DNA of 64,000 nt from OLB6 sp964467455. GTDB taxonomy: Bacteria; Bacteroidota; Ignavibacteria; Kapaibacteriales; Kapaibacteriaceae. The translations under genes and the position numbers were made by a program. This document shows, piece after piece, positions 1 to 9,504 of the stretch. Position 1 is the first letter of the stretch. The number at the start of each line of letters is the position of its first letter. Location: assembly GCA_964467455.1 (NCBI GenBank), contig CAYXQJ010000007.1, positions 1 to 64,000 of the forward strand, read 5' to 3'. A model generated the notes under the pieces. The model made no database searches. It saw nothing but the letters and a program-made list of their open reading frames with translations, and had not been told where the DNA came from.

Positions 1-3000
1 GATCCGTTGAGAACGGATAGATGTTGCGCTGTACACCGTTACGGTTCGGGATCGTCCAACGAGCGTCAAAGACGTCGATGTACGGAACTGGCGGAAGTTC
101 ATACTCGCAATAGTTCGAGTCAAGCTTTCCGTAGGCACCATCTTCGTCGCCACGGGTAGCCGGTTCAGCACCGCCTACACCCCAGACGAGTTCTTGATAA
201 GCACCAAGGTTATTCTCGACCTTCATGTCAACCGTAAAGCGCGTGTCAGCACTAACAGCGACATAATAGACCAAGGTATCCTTGCTACCAACCTTGTCGG
301 AAACTTCAACTTCAATGCGAATGCGACCACGATCATCCGGCGTTCCATTCAGTGCCGTCGTGCTGATCACAACACGCTGGGTGTCTGAAACAGGGCTCTG
401 AAGCTTCTCCGGTGTAAATGTCCAGGTACCAGCCGGCAGAAGAACACTGAACGTAAGTTCTTCATTTGCTTCTTGGAGACGCTTGAGATCAAGGTCTGTC
501 ACCATCAGCGTGTCACTGTAAGCTTCGCCAAGGTCAACACACTTCACGATCGGTGATGCGAAGAGATGTGGATCATGGTTGCGGGCTTCAATGCGCAGCG
601 TAAGGGTACGAAGATCCGTCAAGCCACCTGCATCCGTTACAAGAACGGTCACGTTTACAGTTGTGTCAGGATACGGTGTGTCTGTAACGCGAGCAGTACC
701 ATAGAGGAGACCGCTCTTCTCGTTGATCTTCAGCCACTTCGGTGTTGTCTTGCGCGAAGCGTCAAGGATGAACGAACCAGCTTCAGCAAAGTACGGGTCG
801 ACCGGTACGGAGTCGCGGTTGTCGTCGACATAGATCAATTCGAACTTCTGTGCCTGACCCCAGTTCGGATCATAGACGCTGATTCTACGCGAAGAATCGA
901 GAAGTTCAACATTGTAGTCCGTGTCTTCGATAGCATCCGGCAACGAGGCCGTAACGATCTGCGGTTGGATGTTGACAAACACACGGCGTGTGAGTGTGTT
1001 CAATCCACCGTGGCCATCATTTACGACGATCGATACCACCGAGTCGGTGTTGAGATCATCATGCCAAGGATTACCATTGTTTTGGTCGTTGTATGGCTTC
1101 AGGATCTGACGAGCTTCGTCACCATCGATGCGAATCTCGATCTTACCTGCTGACGTGAAGTCTTCACCAAACGGATCCGTTGAACCAGCGTTTTCGTACT
1201 TACGCAAGTACTGGTTGGACATCCAGATCGGACGCGTCATGACAACTTCGTCGATCGTTGTGTCGCCAGGCGTGTTACGAATAGCGGTTGACTGGAAGCC
1301 GTATGACGTCTTGCCATAGCGGAAGTCCCATGCACCGTACTTCTGAACAACGTAGCGGTTTTGATCAACAGCTGCCATGTCCTCGTACTCATCATCCGTG
1401 TTCACATCAAGACGGAAACGGAGCGAGTCGGTGAGGTTTGCGACAAACTGAACGTTGATCGAGTCTGGTTGGCTGTTCGCCGGCTCATTATAAAGTTCAT
1501 CTGTGATGGCGTTCGGCTGAACAAGCTTACGACCAACGCGGGATGACGTCATGAACATGCGAAGCGTATCGAGATACGTATTGTTCTTGAACGTATTCGT
1601 GTCTGTTGTCGTCGGGTCAAGCACGATCGTGGTATCACCCTTCAACATCGACGGATACTGCGTTCCGAAACCTGTTGTACGGTGAGCCCACAAGAAGCGC
1701 GGCATTGAGTCAACAACATGGATTCGGAAACGATAGGCTGTCGTGTCAAGCCATCCGTAGTTCACCGTGTCCTGCTGGAGATAGCGGGCATTGGTGTTGT
1801 CAGGATTGCGTTGATCAAGCGGAAGTGCGTTGTTATCATACTTCTCTGCGTGGAAGTACGACGGGTACGTGTACAACCAGCGTGAGATCACGTCTTCGCC
1901 ATATCCACTCTTGCGGAGTGAATCGACGATCTCGAGTGACGGCGGGAAGTTCTTCGTAACGACTTCAACCTCTTCACCACCCGGAACGATGTACGGGTTG
2001 ATCGGACGGCCACGGAGAATGCGATAGCCAGTTGCGCCCCACTTGGTGTTGTTGTTATTAGCAACAGTCACCAGTGTATCACGCAGCCAGTAGCGGAGCG
2101 CCGAATTCGGCGTTGTGATCGACCAGAAGTAGGACAATTCGCTACCAAACGTCGAGTCCATGATCACGCGCGGATCGTAGAAGCCATTGGCGTCTACAGC
2201 TGTGAGCGTGAAGATCGAGTCGCGTTCTTGCCAGTCACGTGCCGGAAGCGGGTTGCCTGCGTCATCCGTCGGATAGAGGGCCGGTTCGTTGAACCAGCTA
2301 CCACCACCTTGACGACGTGACTGAGCAGCCGTGATCGGCGTGTAGAGACGATTTTCAGTTACAAACACGCGGTTGCGCATTTCCGGATGGAGAAGCGGAG
2401 AGTCAGCGAGCGTGTCGCCAGAACCCGTGAACTGCGGAGGAACAGTGTTGTTGTTCACGGTGAACATCAGAGCACCATTCAATGCACTTGTTACGCCTTC
2501 TTTCCAGAGAACGGTACGGGAGACGACCATAACGTTGTCACCAGCGCGAACCGGAAGAGCACGGAAGCGCTCACCACCATAATACGTTTCCTTGCCGTTG
2601 TTCGACGTCGGAAGCGACGGGCGGTTGCCAAGGCGGAAGTTCGAACCACCAAGTTCACCAACAGCCGTGTTGCCTTCCCAACGACGACCTTGCAGAGCCG
2701 AAGAATCTTCAGCAATTGCGTTGGCGCGCAGGATGTTCAGAAGCGTTGCGCCTGAACCGTAAGTAGCGAGACCTTCATAAGCACGACGAACATTCGGGTC
2801 ACCACCGTTGGTGGAGTCAGGAACGAGTTCAACACGTGCGCGATAGATGGTATCAGTGACTCCCTTTTGACGCATGTTCACACGGATGTAGTCACCCGTA
2901 CGCTCATTGATCACAAAGAAGACCGATTCGTTGATGGCGCGAGCATCGTTGTTGCTGATCTCAGCCGTAGCCGAATAGTCAGCACGAGCTTCGAGGAACA

Positions 3001-6000
3001 ACGGATAGGCGATCGGATGATCACCGATGAATTCACGCTGAACTGCCGCGATGTAGTCATACATTTCAGCGTCCTGCGGATCACGCGTCATACGCTTGAC
3101 ATACTTGTTGTAAGACGGCTGTGAAGCGTCTGCGAACAAGCGGATCGTCGGAGGAATACCAACGGAGAAGTCTTCGATCGGAGCCATACGACGGTTCGAG
3201 TAGTCTGCCGTCTTGATGTCTGTACCCTTGTCGAAGATATCATAGATACGACCTTCTTGGAGAAGTGTATCCGGGATCGTCCAGGTCGGGATCGGCTTAT
3301 AGGTATAGAACCATGTCGATTCGAACGGACCTTGCTCTGTAACGTTGTTTGTTGCCGGACGAATGAAGCGCAAGTGCGTTTCACCGTTACCTGCAATGAA
3401 GAACGTTTGTTGAATGCGGTTGAAGGTGTTGTTAGCAGACAAAGGAAGGATCGTGTTCACGTTTGCTTCCGTACGGCCCCAGTAGTTGCCACGAAGAGTG
3501 TCAACACCACCAAAGCCGATACCCGTCGTGCCGGCAAGTACACCCTTGGTGTCTTGAGCATCTGGGAGGCGGATCGTGAAACGAGCGTCGTTATCATAAA
3601 TCGAGTTAGCAGCGAAGCTGTAGGTAGACCACGGAAGCGGTCCAACGATCTCACCGTAGAGAACAGCACCAGCAAGATCGCTGGAAGCCGGGTTCTCATT
3701 GTTGACATACGGACCTTGGATCGTGTCGTTCTGACGACCGATGTCCGACGTTGCCTTGTTGTTCGTCACGAACGAACGCTGGAAGGCAAGCTTGAGGTCG
3801 TAATTGTCAGAGTAGACAGCTGCACCGGTGTATGCTTCGTTACCTTGGAAACGAACGCGATCGAACGTCATCGTGTCAACACGGACGCGGATCGAATCGA
3901 GAACATAGATAGCGCCACCAAGACCGGTACCGTTTTCACGGAGTGTCGTGCCTGGGTGCATGACGTCAATGTCGCCAAGCTGCGTCGTGCCTGAACCCAT
4001 GCGGCTCATATTCGGCACTGCAACGTTGTCGTAGAAGCGCGTTAGCATACGCTCGTCAGCGCGCGGCGACATCGTTTGGAAGGTGAAGACATCGTTGCGT
4101 GGCGTGTAGCCAACTGCGCGTCCGTCACCATCAAATGACACAGCGTCAAGGTCTGTGATCATGTAGCGATTGAGCGTCAACATGTTCGGTGTCACAACGG
4201 CGATAGCACCACCGTTACCGTTCCATGCCATGTTGCTACGGAACTCAACACCCTTGATGACGTTGAGGTCAGCATTGAGCGTATAGAGAGCACCACCACC
4301 GCGCACATCCGTTTTCACGGAGTCAGCAACGTTGCCGACTGTGTTGCGGAGGAAGTGACCACGAACGTAGCGCAGAGCGCGACGTGCAAACGGCTTGTTG
4401 TTGTTGATCTCAACAGCAATAGCACCACCATAGTAGCCAGCCTTGTTGGTCTGGAACTCTACGCCGTAGTTAGTGCCATACACCCACAGCGGACCGCTTG
4501 CACCACCTGCACCGTACATGCGCATGTTACGCTCGGTGTGGATAGCACCACCCGAAGCAAGAGCGCTGTTGTCGCGGAACTTGATGTTGAAGCCGTAGTT
4601 ACGGGCATTGATGATGGTTGCGTCCGATCCGCCGATGTGCGGAGACGGCTGCATTTCGTTGCTGTTGTCAGCAACATAGATAGCACCACCACGACCTGAC
4701 GTGTTGTTCAGGAAGTGCGTCGGAGGATTATTATCGAGGTTGCCACGAACTTGCAATTGGAGCGACGTGGAGTCAGCATACACAGCACCACCGTGCGAGT
4801 ATGTAGCGATCGACGAGATCGCATTGTTTCCGGTCGTCTTTGCATTCGTGATATACGGAACCTTCGTCGAGTTACCCGTGAAACGGCCGGCAAGGATCAG
4901 GTTCGTTGCACCACCAAGGTACAATGCACCACCCTTGGCACCCTTTGTATAGGTGTTGCCGTTCGGAGTAGATGATTGGCGGTTCTCAGCGTAGTTATTC
5001 GTCATTTCCAAGGTGTCTTTGCCTTGGAAGTCGTTGATACCAAAACCAACAGTCATCGGATTACGACCCGAGATCACGACGGCGCCACCCTTAGAGCTGT
5101 TGCGGCCGTGGTTGTTCTCGTTGGCGAAGACCGTTGCAGCGCGATTTGCATCCGTCAATACGCGGATACCACCAACGCGGACAGTGTCAACGTCGGACAA
5201 AAGGGTGCGGTTACCGATGAAACGGTTTTGACGGATACGACCGAGGTATAGAGCAAGACGAGCGTCGTCATACTCTTGACGTGCAGAGTTCGACAGACCG
5301 TTGTCGACCGGAAGATGCAGCTGGTCGATGGCCTTGATGCTTTGGCTGATCGGTGCTGCCGTTTCCGGGCTGGTCAGGAACGGGTTCGTATTTACATCAT
5401 AGTCAGGCAAGGCATTGTAGGCAGCGGAGGCATCAGGATAGATGTCGTAGCTGACCTGCGCGCCGACCGGCGTGGTGTTCTCTTCCGGAGCCTGAAGGAT
5501 CTGGAGAGCACCGCCGTGGTAGCGTGCCATGTTGTTGCGGAACGTACAGCCAACCAACCAGGTACGAACGGAGAACGTGGTGATGGCACCACCCTTACCG
5601 TTAGTATAGGAGAGAAGACGACGGTTGACCGCGTCCTGGATCTGACGCGTATTAAGCGACTGTCCATTGGAGTTTGCGAGGTACACCGGCTCGGTATCTA
5701 CCGTGGTGTCCTTGCGGAAGTTGAGGAAGTCAACATCGCGGAAGAATGCTGCATGAGCACCCGGGAGCACGATGATGTGACCCCACTCGCGCGAGAAGTT
5801 GTTGACGTCGCCAGCAACGAAGGTGATCCGTGCCGGACGAACGTTGATCGCACTGTTGGCCTTCTCACGGAACCATGGGTTGAGGCGGATCGCAGAGATC
5901 ACACCGCCCAGCTCGAGACGAGCGGCCTTGTAGACCACTGCTTCTGCCGGCGTGAGACCCTGAAGATTCGGATCAGAACCCAGGTCGACGTTAAAGACCG

Positions 6001-6409
6001 AACCGTAGTTCGACGCATGAATCGTCGGCTCGGTGGCGATGGTCGACGTTAAAACGCCAGGGGCACCGAAGTATGCCGGGTCATCATAACCCGTATACGG
6101 CGGCTGCAGTGCGTTCACTGCATTAGCGTTATAGGTAGCCGAGGCTCGACCGTCTGCGAGGATCCGACCACCGGTCGAATCGATCATACGGCCGTTCGGC
6201 AAAAATTCGACCCGCGTGCCAGGCTCGATAACGAGCGTACCACCGATCGTGTACGTGCCGCTAATCCGGTACACAGTGTCACGTACAAAGACGCGCACCT
6301 GGCCCGGTGGAAGACTGCCGCGGACTTCAACATAGTCCTGTGCTTGGACTACGCTAAATGCGGCGGTCAACGCAAGCAGCAAGCTGCTTAGACGAAACCA
6401 ACGTTGCAT
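1..6409 (-). CDS. Giant Pmp-like beta-helix surface protein (3' end outside window)
   Basis: At least 2136 codons are open from ATG 6409 to the left window edge. The start has a clear ribosome site (GGAGG just upstream) and a signal peptide (MQRWFRLSSLLLALTAAFSV, then VQAQ). Roughly residues 270-840 carry about a dozen GGAI-type motifs (KGGAITTF, HGGALQI, RGGAIYV, SGGAIHT, YGGAIAV, LGGAIYV), many preceded by FxxN, the pattern of chlamydial polymorphic membrane proteins and right-handed beta-helix adhesins. From about residue 1800 the sequence looks like Ig/cadherin-type domains (LPDAIEDTDYNVEL; SGLLYGTARVTD). The protein should be exported and surface-bound; adhesion is an inference. The C-terminus, where a sorting signal would be, is not in the window. 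The gene contains none of the AGGGGGC heptamers common in the rest of the window. The many plus-strand ORFs across it are shadows. Confidence 0.85.
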   Translation of the reverse strand, partial: MQRWFRLSSLLLALTAAFSVVQAQDYVEVRGSLPPGQVRVFVRDTVYRISGTYTIGGTLVIEPGTRVEFLPNGRMIDSTGGRILADGRASATYNANAVNALQPPYTGYDDPAYFGAPGVLTSTIATEPTIHASNYGSVFNVDLGSDPNLQGLTPAEAVVYKAARLELGGVISAIRLNPWFREKANSAINVRPARITFVAGDVNNFSREWGHIIVLPGAHAAFFRDVDFLNFRKDTTVDTEPVYLANSNGQSLNTRQIQDAVNRRLLSYTNGKGGAITTFSVRTWLVGCTFRNNMARYHGGALQILQAPEENTTPVGAQVSYDIYPDASAAYNALPDYDVNTNPFLTSPETAAPISQSIKAIDQLHLPVDNGLSNSARQEYDDARLALYLGRIRQNRFIGNRTLLSDVDTVRVGGIRVLTDANRAATVFANENNHGRNSSKGGAVVISGRNPMTVGFGINDFQGKDTLEMTNNYAENRQSSTPNGNTYTKGAKGGALYLGGATNLILAGRFTGNSTKVPYITNAKTTGNNAISSIATYSHGGAVYADSTSLQLQVRGNLDNNPPTHFLNNTSGRGGAIYVADNSNEMQPSPHIGGSDATIINARNYGFNIKFRDNSALASGGAIHTERNMRMYGAGGASGPLWVYGTNYGVEFQTNKAGYYGGAIAVEINNNKPFARRALRYVRGHFLRNTVGNVADSVKTDVRGGGALYTLNADLNVIKGVEFRSNMAWNGNGGAIAVVTPNMLTLNRYMITDLDAVSFDGDGRAVGYTPRNDVFTFQTMSPRADERMLTRFYDNVAVPNMSRMGSGTTQLGDIDVMHPGTTLRENGTGLGGAIYVLDSIRVRVDTMTFDRVRFQGNEAYTGAAVYSDNYDLKLAFQRSFVTNNKATSDIGRQNDTIQGPYVNNENPASSDLAGAVLYGEIVGPLPWSTYSFAANSIYDNDARFTIRLPDAQDTKGVLAGTTGIGFGGVDTLRGNYWGRTEANVNTILPLSANNTFNRIQQTFFIAGNGETHLRFIRPATNNVTEQGPFESTWFYTYKPIPTWTIPDTLLQEGRIYDIFDKGTDIKTADYSNRRMAPIEDFSVGIPPTIRLFADASQPSYNKYVKRMTRDPQDAEMYDYIAAVQREFIGDHPIAYPLFLEARADYSATAEISNNDARAINESVFFVINERTGDYIRVNMRQKGVTDTIYRARVELVPDSTNGGDPNVRRAYEGLATYGSGATLLNILRANAIAEDSSALQGRRWEGNTAVGELGGSNFRLGNRPSLPTSNNGKETYYGGERFRALPVRAGDNVMVVSRTVLWKEGVTSALNGALMFTVNNNTVPPQFTGSGDTLADSPLLHPEMRNRVFVTENRLYTPITAAQSRRQGGGSWFNEPALYPTDDAGNPLPARDWQERDSIFTLTAVDANGFYDPRVIMDSTFGSELSYFWSITTPNSALRYWLRDTLVTVANNNNTKWGATGYRILRGRPINPYIVPGGEEVEVVTKNFPPSLEIVDSLRKSGYGEDVISRWLYTYPSYFHAEKYDNNALPLDQRNPDNTNARYLQQDTVNYGWLDTTAYRFRIHVVDSMPRFLWAHRTTGFGTQYPSMLKGDTTIVLDPTTTDTNTFKNNTYLDTLRMFMTSSRVGRKLVQPNAITDELYNEPANSQPDSINVQFVANLTDSLRFRLDVNTDDEYEDMAAVDQNRYVVQKYGAWDFRYGKTSYGFQSTAIRNTPGDTTIDEVVMTRPIWMSNQYLRKYENAGSTDPFGEDFTSAGKIEIRIDGDEARQILKPYNDQNNGNPWHDDLNTDSVVSIVVNDGHGGLNTLTRRVFVNIQPQIVTASLPDAIEDTDYNVELLDSSRRISVYDPNWGQAQKFELIYVDDNRDSVPVDPYFAEAGSFILDASRKTTPKWLKINEKSGLLYGTARVTDTPYPDTTVNVTVLVTDAGGLTDLRTLTLRIEARNHDPHLFASPIVKCVDLGEAYSDTLMVTDLDLKRLQEANEELTFSVLLPAGTWTFTPEKLQSPVSDTQRVVISTTALNGTPDDRGRIRIEVEVSDKVGSKDTLVYYVAVSADTRFTVDMKVENNLGAYQELVWGVGGAEPATRGDEDGAYGKLDSNYCEYELPPVPYIDVFDARWTIPNRNGVQRNIYPFSTD

Positions 6410-6501
6410 ACAACCTCCAGTTGTAAAAACCTTATGCTCTTTATTCACTTGTATATATCGCATTTCAAAAGGTAAAATGGGCATAGAATCCCACCGCGTC
6501 C

Positions 6502-7176
6502 CTAATCAATTGCCATGCCAAGCCTGGCCAAACCGCTTTTTGCGGCCGGAACAGCCTCAGAAACTTCGTATTTCTTGACGACGACGGTGTAGTGTTCTCC
6601 TGCTTTTTCTTTGTTGCCCAGCTTCTCGTAACACAGGCCGGCAGCAACCAAACAGTCGCCCTCCATCCCCGTATTTACTCCGCGCTGTGCCGCCTGCTCA
6701 TACAGTTCCGCGGCCCCGGCAACGTCGCCGGCCGCTTCCTTGCACGCTGCAAGTCCTTTCATTGCACCGACTTCAATGATCAGCGAGCCACTTGAACGGG
6801 CGCGATCAAAATGAACTTCGGCCTCACTGTACTTACCAAGATTTGCCAAACAGTTGCCAGCCATCAGGGCAGCTACCTTACCGGCATCGGTGCCTGAGTA
6901 CTGGTCGCTGATCGCCTGAAGACCCATGACGGCGTCCGCTCCCACTGGAGGAACACCCTCACCTGTCAATGCTTTCTGATAGGCACCTTCCTCAAACGTC
7001 GGTCGGATGCGAGCAAGCTGCGCCGCAGCTGCTTCGTTCTGCTCCGCTTGATTGGTCGTGTACCACCAGATCCCTCCAAGGGCGGCGGCAACAACAACGG
7101 CTACCACAGCATACAGTTTCCACTGCTGCTGCGCCTTCTCCAACCACGCCGGAGTCATCTCCTGCTGTTCGCTCAT
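6502..7176 (-). CDS. TPR-repeat single-pass membrane protein (YfgM-like)
   Basis: A 224-residue protein with a short cytoplasmic N-terminus, one membrane segment (about residues 20-38, YAVVAVVVAAALGGIWWYTT), then an Ala/Gly-rich helical region with tetratricopeptide-like units (GNCLANLGKYSEAEVHFDRA; GLCYEKLGNKEKAGEHY). This layout matches YfgM/TPR_21 ancillary proteins that act in the periplasm near the secretion machinery; the exact role is unknown. ATG 7176 was chosen because ACGAGGATTTC precedes it with good ribosome-site spacing; upstream in-frame codons to 7293 look non-coding. It lies between the E1 gene and the giant surface-protein gene on the same strand but with gaps on both sides, so it is probably transcribed separately. 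Confidence 0.75.
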   Translation of the reverse strand: MSEQQEMTPAWLEKAQQQWKLYAVVAVVVAAALGGIWWYTTNQAEQNEAAAAQLARIRPTFEEGAYQKALTGEGVPPVGADAVMGLQAISDQYSGTDAGKVAALMAGNCLANLGKYSEAEVHFDRARSSGSLIIEVGAMKGLAACKEAAGDVAGAAELYEQAAQRGVNTGMEGDCLVAAGLCYEKLGNKEKAGEHYTVVVKKYEVSEAVPAAKSGLARLGMAID

Positions 7177-7320
7177 GAAATCCTCGTTGTACTCAAATGC
7201 TGCGTACACCCAGTTGTACGGCTTCGCATAAATGCAAAGCGCCCGCATGGGCACACCTTGCCCACGGACCAGAGACCGCAAATATATCGCCAATCGTAGG
7301 AATACGCAAACACTAGAGCA

Positions 7321-7359
7321 AGCCCCCTAAGCCTAAATTATTTTTAGAGTTAGGGGGCT
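7321..7359. terminator. Long hairpin with AGGGGGC-containing arms
   Basis: AGCCCCCTAA (7321-7330) and TTAGGGGGCT (7350-7359) are perfect reverse complements, and inside them CTAAA pairs with TTTAG, giving about 15 paired bases with a small internal bulge. It sits just downstream of the E1 gene, so it may stop transcription of the gatB-ilvE-E1 operon, although no long U tract follows. Each arm carries the dispersed heptamer AGGGGGC, reminiscent of paired uptake sequences that double as terminators in Neisseria and Haemophilus. Confidence 0.6.
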
Positions 7360-7393
7360 GAATGGCAGTGTGAAACGCGGTTCACACCTGATC

Positions 7394-9481
7394 TTAGAAG
7401 GCGACGGTCTCTTTGACGGCGCCAATGATGTCGTCAACCGACAACAAGATGGCCTTCTCCAGCGACTTGGCAAATCCGACGGGCGTATCCTTGGATCCTA
7501 CCCGACGCACCGGGGCATCAAGATACCGGAACAACTCCTGCCCGATCGAAGAAGCGATCTCTCCTCCAAAACCACCGGTCACCTTGTCCTCGTGAGCCAC
7601 AACACACCGACCGGTGCGCTTGACGCTCTCGAAGACAAGCTCTTTGTCCCAGGGGGCGAGTGAACGCAAGTCAATGACCTCAACCGAGATACCTTCTTGT
7701 GCCAAGGTCTCGGCGGCTTGTAGACTCCAATGGACGGCCGTGCCGTAGGAGACGATCGTGAGGTCCGTACCGGCCCGACGTACCTTGCCGCGTCCGAAGG
7801 GGATCATGTATCCTTCAGCCGGCAGCGGCGCACTGGTTGGACGGTAGTTGTACAGGAACTTAGGTTCGAGATACATCGTGGTGCCGCGCGAACGTATGGC
7901 CGTCCGCATGAGGCCAACGGCGTCATCAGCAAAGACCGGCATGACGACTCGCAGACCGGGAAGCGTTGTAAAGGTGCCTTCTAGATTCTGTGAGTGGTAC
8001 AGACCGCCCTGAATGTAGCCGCCCGAGGCCAATCGGATCACAACGGCAGGGCCAAACTGTCCACGCGTGCGCCAATAGTCGTGCGTACACTCGATGAGCT
8101 GCTCCATGGCGGGCCAGAAATAGTCGGCAAACTCAGCCCCCTCCACTACCACGCGGATGTCGTCGCGATAGCGCGTCATGCCGTTCGCGGTACCAACGAT
8201 GAAGTCCTCGGCGATCGGGGCGTTGAAGACACGGTCGTTGCCGAACTCGTCCAACAGGCCCTTGCATACGTTGAAAATGCCCTGCTTCTTGTGCGAGGCC
8301 ACGTCCTGACCAAAGAGGAACGTGTTGGGGTTGCGACGGAACTCTTCGATCAGGGCTGTATTGATGCCCTCGCGGAAGGTGAGGACAGGCGCGTCGGCCG
8401 CAGGGGCGATACGGAACTCACTGTCGTCATCGAGGCCGATGACGGCGTCAGGGATCACAAACTGGGTATACGACTCCGGCGCAGGATCCGGCAGCGGCTC
8501 AACGGCATCAGCTGCAGCGAAGATGGCCTGCTTGTTGGCCTCTTCGATGGCATTGAGTTGTTCTTCCGTGGCAATGCCGGCCTGGATCAACGTTGCCCGC
8601 ATCCGCGGCAGCGGATCGCGCTTCTTCATCGACTCGAGATCTTCCGCTGTACGGTAGAGTTCGTGATTGTCAGAGTTCGAGTGTGAACCGATGCGGTCAC
8701 AATCGGCGTGGACCATTGCCGGCCCCTTACCCGACAAGCAATAGGCCTGGGCTTCTTCCATTGCGCGCCAGGAATCCATGGGGTCGCGGCCGTCGCAGTA
8801 GATGATCTTGAGGTTCGTAAAACCGCTGAAGTTCTCGGCAACCCGTTCGTTGGCAGTCTGTTCGCGCAGCGGCACGGAGATGCCGTACTTGTTGTTCTGG
8901 ATCACAAAGACGATCGGTAGCTTCTCACGGTCGGCGCCATTGACGGCTTCGTAGTAGTAGCCTTCCGACGTGGTGGAGTCACCTGTAGAGCAGTAGACCA
9001 CTTCGTCGCCTTTATACTTCTTGATCGCGCGGGCCGTACCCACCGCCTGCTGCGAGTGGTTGCCGGTGCACGACGACGAGTTCTGGAGTCCGATGGAGAT
9101 CTTGGCGAAGTGGTTGGACATGTGGCGTCCACCACCGGCAACGTCAGCATCTTTGCTGAGACCGTTGGCGATGATCTCTTCCACCGTCACGCCCGCCGCC
9201 AACGAGGTCAGCATGTCGCGGTAGTAGGGGAACAAGAAGTCTTTGCCAGGACGAAAGATCTTACCCAACGCCAGCTGGATACCGTCATGGCCGGCAAACG
9301 GCGCGTGGTATGACCAGCCCTTGGCCATCTTCAGATAGTTCGCTGCCTTTTCATCCAGGCGGCGTCCGAGATGCTGCATACGGTACCACTCGATCAAGGT
9401 GTCCTTGTCGAATCCCTTGACGTTGAAGAGGTCCTTCGCGCCATTCTCTTTCGGAGCAGTTTTTTTCGCGGTCTTACCCAT
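7394..9481 (-). CDS. 2-oxoacid (branched-chain type) dehydrogenase E1, fused alpha-beta
   Basis: 695 residues. The N-terminal half is an E1-alpha domain (YRMQHLGRRLDEKA; thiamine-diphosphate motif starting GDS at 167 and ending QNN at 195-197, the expected spacing). The C-terminal half is E1-beta (NTFLFGQDVASHKKQGIF; ASGGYIQGGLYHSQNLEGTF; VEVIDLRSLAPWD). Fused E1 of this kind is usual in Bacteroidota/Chlorobi and decarboxylates 2-oxoisovalerate-type acids, passing the acyl group to lipoyl-E2. The usual GDG of the cofactor motif is GDS here. It is the last gene of a gatB-ilvE-E1 operon (23-bp gap from ilvE), which supports a branched-chain substrate; pyruvate cannot be excluded. No E2 or E3 gene is in the window. 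Confidence 0.88.
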   Translation of the reverse strand: MGKTAKKTAPKENGAKDLFNVKGFDKDTLIEWYRMQHLGRRLDEKAANYLKMAKGWSYHAPFAGHDGIQLALGKIFRPGKDFLFPYYRDMLTSLAAGVTVEEIIANGLSKDADVAGGGRHMSNHFAKISIGLQNSSSCTGNHSQQAVGTARAIKKYKGDEVVYCSTGDSTTSEGYYYEAVNGADREKLPIVFVIQNNKYGISVPLREQTANERVAENFSGFTNLKIIYCDGRDPMDSWRAMEEAQAYCLSGKGPAMVHADCDRIGSHSNSDNHELYRTAEDLESMKKRDPLPRMRATLIQAGIATEEQLNAIEEANKQAIFAAADAVEPLPDPAPESYTQFVIPDAVIGLDDDSEFRIAPAADAPVLTFREGINTALIEEFRRNPNTFLFGQDVASHKKQGIFNVCKGLLDEFGNDRVFNAPIAEDFIVGTANGMTRYRDDIRVVVEGAEFADYFWPAMEQLIECTHDYWRTRGQFGPAVVIRLASGGYIQGGLYHSQNLEGTFTTLPGLRVVMPVFADDAVGLMRTAIRSRGTTMYLEPKFLYNYRPTSAPLPAEGYMIPFGRGKVRRAGTDLTIVSYGTAVHWSLQAAETLAQEGISVEVIDLRSLAPWDKELVFESVKRTGRCVVAHEDKVTGGFGGEIASSIGQELFRYLDAPVRRVGSKDTPVGFAKSLEKAILLSVDDIIGAVKETVAF

Positions 9482-9504
9482 GGTGATGCTCTATTGAAAA
9501 GTTC

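Noticed and set aside
566..6052. Numerous plus-strand ORFs (for example 566-1153, 3257-3994, 5276-6052)
   Set aside because: They lie antisense to the continuous giant surface-protein frame, lack family motifs, and have low-complexity Arg/Val-rich composition.
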